From: Candidatus Melainabacteria bacterium
GTDB taxonomy: Bacteria; Cyanobacteriota; Vampirovibrionia; LMEP-6097
Direction of reading: 5' to 3'
DNA length: 9,206 nucleotides
Assembly: GCA_028817775.1 (NCBI GenBank)
Contig: JAPPOW010000089.1
Span: 1-9,206 of the forward strand
Shown piece by piece: positions 5,739 through 9,206 of this stretch; position 1 is the stretch's first letter; each line of letters starts with the position of its first letter. The notes under the pieces were generated by a model. It worked only from the letters and a program-made list of their open reading frames with translations. It did no database searches and was not told the DNA's origin. Both the position numbers and the translations under genes were made by a program.

Positions 5739-6293
5739 ATGGAAGGGCCCAATAGATTAATAAACAGAGATGCTAGTTTAGTAAGAGCAGGCCTAAGTGC
5801 TCTTGATGCAGCTGAACAAACGGGGACTATAGTTCAAAGTTCATCAGCCGAAGAATTACGACAAAGCCAAGCTTACAGAATTTGCTTTCCCACTTTACTC
5901 GGTCTGCTAAAAACTTTGGGAATTGAATCAGCCGAAAAATTACAAGAACTAAGCTTTGCCAGAATTGCAAGAGCAGATGAAGGCTTTGCAAAACTCCTTA
6001 GAGAATGGCTCAAACTAGATATCCCTGAACTTACTGGTATTAACGTCAAGATGCTTAATCAAGCATTGGTGACAGGCTCAACGCAAGCCATGGAAGAAAG
6101 CTTGGCAGAAACTCTAGGCCGATATAGAGACGGTAAACTTGAATTACAAAAAATTGGTATGCCTGATGCTGGCATTCTTGATATGAGAAATGTCGAAGAG
6201 TATGCTCTAGGCACAATTCAAGCAATTAAAGATACAATCGGTGTAATTGCAATGCAGGATATTGGGAAACGCTTAGCTAAGCAAGCTGCTTAA
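5739..6293 (+). CDS. Unrecognised small helical protein
   Basis: 184 residues from the ATG at 5739, chosen for its AGGAGGT ribosome site; an ATG at 5718 would add seven residues. It is predicted all-helical and cytosolic. After a polar N-terminus (to about residue 45) comes SQAYRICFPTLLGLLKTLGI (43-62). Next are SAEKLQELSFARIARADEGF (64-83) and LLREWLKLDIPELTGINVKM (86-105). The C-terminal half includes EYALGTIQAIKDTIGVIAM (154-172). The LGI(E)SAEKLQEL pattern loosely resembles helix-hairpin-helix-type segments, but I cannot support a DNA-binding call. The gene has its own promoter, faces the 6313-7806 gene and is separated from it by 19 bp. I recognise no family. Confidence 0.75.
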   Translation: MEGPNRLINRDASLVRAGLSALDAAEQTGTIVQSSSAEELRQSQAYRICFPTLLGLLKTLGIESAEKLQELSFARIARADEGFAKLLREWLKLDIPELTGINVKMLNQALVTGSTQAMEESLAETLGRYRDGKLELQKIGMPDAGILDMRNVEEYALGTIQAIKDTIGVIAMQDIGKRLAKQAA

Positions 6294-6297
6294 ATCA

Positions 6298-6322
6298 CTC
6301 TTAGTATAAAGACTAGAGTTTT
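6298..6322. terminator. Weak bidirectional terminator between convergent genes
   Basis: CTC-T-TAGT (6298-6305) pairs with ACTAGAG (6312-6318) across the loop ATAAAG, with one bulged T, and is followed by TTTT (6319-6322). The stem is AT-rich and modest. It is the only hairpin in the gap between the two converging genes, and it includes the TAG stop of the minus-strand gene. Confidence 0.35.
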
Positions 6323-7806
6323 GCCAAATGCTTCAAGCAAGAAGCCCAATATCCTTTATCATCCTCTGCAGCTTCCGCAAAACGAGTTTCGAGCATTTCT
6401 TTGAAACTTGGATAGTGAGGAGCTTTCAATTTGCTTCTAGTAGGTTTTTCTATCCAATCAAACAAACCAGCATCTAGTAACCTATTGGTATTAAGCTCAG
6501 GGTTACCATAAATTTTCTCACCACATATCCGTGGAGTTATTGGTAAACCAGGAACTTCTTTAAGCTCTTGTAAAAATTCAGCAGGACTTCTATTCTCTAC
6601 GCTAAGAAGTTTTTGATCCAAACCGCGTGATCTTAAATATTCTTGAGCCTGAGGACGATAACCAGAAGCCATCATACTATCGAAGACATAGCTGGCTTCT
6701 TCTCTATAACCACTTTCAATAAACAAAACCATCAAGGCAAGTGCATGATCATTGGAAGACCGAGCAAATTCTCTTAGTGCTGTGAAACCAATCTCATTAT
6801 TTTCTTGGAATAAAACTCTAAAGTTATCATCATTTAAATTCAATGGATCATCTCTAAGTTGATTCATTGCTGCAACTAGTTCTGGATTAATTGTCTTAAG
6901 TCTCTCTTCTCTTAGAGTCTCAAGCCTTCTATCACGGGCAGCATCACGCATCTGATCTATAGTGGGAAGACCTTGTCTTTCTCTCTCAGTATTTACATCA
7001 TAGTAACGTAAGTCAAAACCACCAGAATGCCTTGGTTGCCTGCTCTTTTTTGCTAGCTCAATTAAAATTGAGAGTGCTTGCTTCCTGCCAAAACTATCTA
7101 TAGCTCTAGGGTCAGTGCCCTCATAAAGACCAGATCGCAAAACCAATGGAGTCCACTTTTGTACAAATTCTCTATTCTCATCGGTGACACCATCATACTT
7201 TGCAAGACTGGCATTGAGCATTTTTTGCATTGCAATATTAACTCCGCAGAACCAGTGTTGTGGATCTCCACCTTTTTTATAATCATGACTTTCAGTAACA
7301 TATTTTTCCAAAAGAGAAATCAATTTGCCTGATTGGGCTAGTGCTTCTGATATCGCTGACCAATTACGTGAACTCATTAATTGATTGATATAACTACCTT
7401 GAATAGTGTGATAGGCAAGGTAAAGTATTTCATTACGGTTAGGACCTTGAAGTCCGATGTCCATTTTACAAAGTTGATCAATTAATCCAACAGCCATAGA
7501 CCCCATTCGACTTGGTCCCATGCGCTTCTCTGTTTCTGCAAGCACAGTATAGAGTCTTCCTTGCCTAGCAAGTTCACGAAACTCTCTTGCACTTATATAT
7601 CTATTGCCAAAAGGTTCATCTGAAATTTCAGGCAAACAAGGACTTAAATCTGTTTCGTTTAATCGTTCTAGAGTTCTTCTATCAGCTTCAAGCCTTGCTT
7701 GATGCTCATCATTACGTTGCTCAACTCCATCTGGATAGGCGCCAGCCTGCATAACTGCTGCAGCAGCCCTTAATCCATTTTCTGATCTGGTAGATATTGC
7801 AGACAC
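6313..7806 (-). CDS. Large unrecognised helical protein
   Basis: 497 residues from GTG at 7806. Other possible starts are GTG at 7827 or 7824 and an internal ATG at residue 19. I prefer 7806 because TGCTATTAT (7823-7815) is an extended -10 ending eight bases before it, as in three other genes here, and no start has a Shine-Dalgarno. The predicted structure is almost wholly helical with no signal peptide or membrane span. Residues 28-50 are charged and may be coiled. Helix pairs continue through 100-260 (for example SAISEALAQSGKLISLLEKY, 150-169) and again in the C-terminal half (ALALMVLFIESGYREEASYVF). This suggests an alpha-solenoid or repeat-like scaffold, though no regular repeat is obvious. 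I see no catalytic motif and recognise no family. It ends the block of four unknown genes. Confidence 0.75.
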   Translation of the reverse strand: MSAISTRSENGLRAAAAVMQAGAYPDGVEQRNDEHQARLEADRRTLERLNETDLSPCLPEISDEPFGNRYISAREFRELARQGRLYTVLAETEKRMGPSRMGSMAVGLIDQLCKMDIGLQGPNRNEILYLAYHTIQGSYINQLMSSRNWSAISEALAQSGKLISLLEKYVTESHDYKKGGDPQHWFCGVNIAMQKMLNASLAKYDGVTDENREFVQKWTPLVLRSGLYEGTDPRAIDSFGRKQALSILIELAKKSRQPRHSGGFDLRYYDVNTERERQGLPTIDQMRDAARDRRLETLREERLKTINPELVAAMNQLRDDPLNLNDDNFRVLFQENNEIGFTALREFARSSNDHALALMVLFIESGYREEASYVFDSMMASGYRPQAQEYLRSRGLDQKLLSVENRSPAEFLQELKEVPGLPITPRICGEKIYGNPELNTNRLLDAGLFDWIEKPTRSKLKAPHYPSFKEMLETRFAEAAEDDKGYWASCLKHLAKL

Positions 7807-7814
7807 CGCTTTAC

Positions 7815-7823
7815 ATAATAGCA
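7815..7823 (-). promoter_or_regulatory. Extended -10 of the 6313-7806 gene
   Basis: TGCTATTAT fits TG-N-TATAAT with one mismatch. Eight bases (GTAAAGCG) separate it from the GTG at 7806, predicting a two-base leader. A second -10-like GATAAT (7839-7834) would start transcription right at the GTG at 7827, so either arrangement implies a leaderless message. Confidence 0.45.
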
Positions 7824-7824
7824 C

Positions 7825-7880
7825 CACTGGGCTATTATCTGCAAGCCCTAGTGATTAAGGTTTGGGGCAAAAAAGCCCTA
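7825..7880. repeat. AAGCCCTA direct repeats and an inverted partner upstream of the 6313-7806 gene
   Basis: AAGCCCTA occurs at 7843-7850 and 7873-7880, exactly 30 bp apart (about three helical turns). CACTGGGCT (7825-7833) pairs with AGCCCTAGTG (7844-7853) apart from one bulged base, and GGGC (7865-7868) pairs with GCCC (7875-7878) around six A. The gap between the two minus-strand genes is thus rich in one motif in both orientations. It may be a regulator site or weak hairpins. Confidence 0.35.
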
Positions 7881-7882
7881 TT

Positions 7883-8707
7883 TTACTTGATTATTGACAT
7901 CACCAGCTGGTCATAAAGCCTATCCCCAAACCACTTTCTGATAAAGACTAATTGCTTAGCATACTTCCCAGCAAGATACCTAGTTTTGGGCTGCTTTGAT
8001 CTAAGAGCTTTGAGAATCAAATCTGTAATGAGCTTAGGTTCAGAACCACCACCACCCTTGCCGTATTCTTTTTTGAAAGCTTTGACAAAAGTATCGAGCA
8101 AGCCAGCGTATGCTCCTTGTCCAGAATTTTTATACAAGGACTCTGCCACCACCTCGGCAAACTCAGTTTTGATTGCACCAGGTTCAATAATGACCACATT
8201 AATACCAAAATCCTTCAATTCTAAGCGCAGACAATCAGACCAGCCTTCAAGCGCGTGCTTAGTTGCATGGTACCAAGCACCAAATGGGGCATAAACCTTA
8301 CCACCCATTGACGAAATATTAATGATAGTTCCTGATCCTTGCTCTCTCATCGCTGGTAGCAGGGCTTGAGTAAGTCTAGCTAAACCAAAGAGATTAACTT
8401 CAAATTGGTAACGAGCATCATTGATATCAACATCTTCGACAGCTCCATACAAACCAAAGCCAGCATTGTTAATCAAAACATCAACGGCACCATGATCTTT
8501 ATTAATTTGCTGAACTAAAGTTTGGATATCTTCTTCCTTAGTGATATCCATCTTGACAGTGATTGCACCAAGCTCTGCTAAGTCTTGCATCTGCTCAAGC
8601 CTGCGAGCTGCAGCATAGACTATCATGCCTTCATCCAAAAGGGCTCTTGCAAAGTCTTTGCCCATCCCGGCTGATGCCCCTGTAACTAGTGCTATTTTTT
8701 TAGTCAT
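7883..8707 (-). CDS. Classical short-chain dehydrogenase/reductase (SDR family oxidoreductase)
   Basis: 274 residues, a typical classical SDR that reduces or oxidises a carbonyl/alcohol with NAD(P)H in the cytosol; the substrate cannot be read from sequence. The cofactor loop TGASAGMG is at 9-16. Arg35-Arg36 after the second strand suggest NADPH. Asp54 caps the adenine pocket, NNAG is at 80-83, and the catalytic set is Asn105, Ser132 or Ser133 (ISSMGG), Tyr146 and Lys150 (YHATK). The PGAIKTEF segment follows at 176-183. The motif pattern most resembles the 17-beta-hydroxysteroid-dehydrogenase-like SDR group, which in bacteria is mostly uncharacterised. GAGGAGA lies shortly before the ATG, a clear ribosome site. 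The gene is divergent from the right-edge gene across 41 bp. Confidence 0.93.
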   Translation of the reverse strand: MTKKIALVTGASAGMGKDFARALLDEGMIVYAAARRLEQMQDLAELGAITVKMDITKEEDIQTLVQQINKDHGAVDVLINNAGFGLYGAVEDVDINDARYQFEVNLFGLARLTQALLPAMREQGSGTIINISSMGGKVYAPFGAWYHATKHALEGWSDCLRLELKDFGINVVIIEPGAIKTEFAEVVAESLYKNSGQGAYAGLLDTFVKAFKKEYGKGGGGSEPKLITDLILKALRSKQPKTRYLAGKYAKQLVFIRKWFGDRLYDQLVMSIIK

Positions 8708-8712
8708 AAGTT

Positions 8713-8740
8713 CTCCTCACTCACTATACACTGTTATAGT
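8713..8740. promoter_or_regulatory. Back-to-back promoters between the SDR and the right-edge gene
   Basis: TGTTATAGT (8732-8740) is an extended -10 on the plus strand ending eight bases before GTG 8749, predicting a two-base leader. Its hexamer TATAGT is mirrored by TATAGT on the minus strand (8728-8723), giving an ACTATA-N6-TATAGT inverted repeat. The minus-strand copy is a plausible -10 for the SDR gene. GAGGAGA (8718 to about 8712, minus) is that gene's Shine-Dalgarno. TCACTATAC (8721-8729) also matches part of the left-edge repeat. Confidence 0.5.
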
Positions 8741-8748
8741 ATTAGCTT

Positions 8749-9206
8749 GTGGACTTTCCAGAGCCCTATCAGCCAGCGGTTTTAATTCTTTCTAGAGACA
8801 AGCATAAAGCTGAATTGATAAGGACTGAAGCTAATAAAGTGGGGATAAATCAGTGCGAAGTCTTTAACCCCAAATCACAGTCGCCTGAAGTCTGCATGTC
8901 CAGGCTACCATTTTTCCATGATCTAAATGCTGAGAAATCAGCTTTGCTAGTCTTTATAGACAAAGCCATAGCTTTGCAAGAAGCCGATGCCAGCACTCGA
9001 CTATCAGCTTTGTATCAAAGTTTTAAAAAATTACTCAAGCAAAATAGCTCACAACTAATCATGGTTCTGCTTGGAGATGGAGTTAAAGTCCGTCACCAAG
9101 AATACATCAAAGCTCAAGTCAAAACCGAGAATTATAATGAAGGTCCCAAAGCTTCCCGGCTGCCAGTACTTGGTTTAGATGAAGGAGATTCCTCAGATGA
9201 TAAAGT
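8749..9206 (+). CDS. Unrecognised protein, 3' truncated by window edge
   Basis: A frame from GTG 8749 stays open to the last base, giving 152 visible residues. A TAG at 8743-8745 closes the frame just upstream. GTG is thus the first possible start, and an extended -10 ends exactly eight bases before it. The N-terminus reads MDFPEPYQPAVLILSRDKHK, a beta strand and loop followed by a helix (AELIRTEANKVG). A second hydrophobic strand SALLVFIDKA (64-73) and a third QLIMVLLGDG (102-111) alternate with helices. This suggests an alpha/beta domain, distantly like a receiver or Rossmann-type fold. Acidic residues at the expected receiver positions are not convincing, so I do not call it a response regulator. 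A more polar, acidic stretch (DEGDSSDD) follows near the edge. The next start, an ATG at residue 50, would cut the first strand away. Confidence 0.7.
   Translation, partial: MDFPEPYQPAVLILSRDKHKAELIRTEANKVGINQCEVFNPKSQSPEVCMSRLPFFHDLNAEKSALLVFIDKAIALQEADASTRLSALYQSFKKLLKQNSSQLIMVLLGDGVKVRHQEYIKAQVKTENYNEGPKASRLPVLGLDEGDSSDDK

Noticed and set aside
7865..7878. GGGC-A6-GCCC as a strong intrinsic terminator for the SDR gene
   Set aside because: The stem is only four pairs, and on the minus strand the T-run is in the loop rather than after the stem.
8749..9206. Calling the right-edge gene a response regulator
   Set aside because: The strand/helix order is suggestive, but the acidic pair, the phospho-acceptor Asp and the conserved Lys of receiver domains cannot be placed convincingly.

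Overview
The window comes from a bacterium of moderate-to-low GC (about 40% by eye). It uses the standard code and has tightly packed genes on both strands. I cannot place it taxonomically with confidence. The three families I recognise (threonine dehydrogenase, its partner lyase and a classical short-chain dehydrogenase) are widespread. Most other genes are unfamiliar, which suggests a poorly sampled lineage. I see no rRNA, tRNA, CRISPR array, transposase, integrase or phage gene.

Left part (1-665): the 3' end of an unrecognised gene, bounded by two copies of a 14-bp direct repeat, then a small four-helix membrane protein. Metabolic part (657-3677): tdh (minus) and kbl (plus) are divergent with only 16 bp between start codons. 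Together they convert L-threonine to glycine and acetyl-CoA. kbl overlaps by ATGA a gene for a Rossmann-fold, methyltransferase-like protein. A small predicted secreted protein (3648-3935, minus) overlaps the 3' end of that gene.

Middle block (3990-7806): four consecutive proteins I do not recognise, arranged minus, plus, plus, minus. All look cytosolic and mostly helical. The first two share a very compact bidirectional promoter in which one AT-rich element serves as the -10 for both strands, embedded in two inverted repeats. Right part (7883-9206): a complete SDR oxidoreductase, divergent from an unrecognised gene that runs off the right edge.

The most interesting signal is regulatory. Four genes without a Shine-Dalgarno sequence (tdh, the 3990-4871 gene, the 6313-7806 gene and the right-edge gene) each have an extended -10 box (TG-N-TATNAN) ending exactly 8 nt before the start codon. 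This predicts mRNAs with about 2-nt leaders, in effect leaderless. kbl and the small secreted gene have a weaker -10 about 6 nt before the start. Genes whose extended -10 lies further upstream (membrane protein, 5739-6293) carry a clear Shine-Dalgarno. The pattern decides several start codons and shows that the divergent intergenic regions are overlapping back-to-back promoters.
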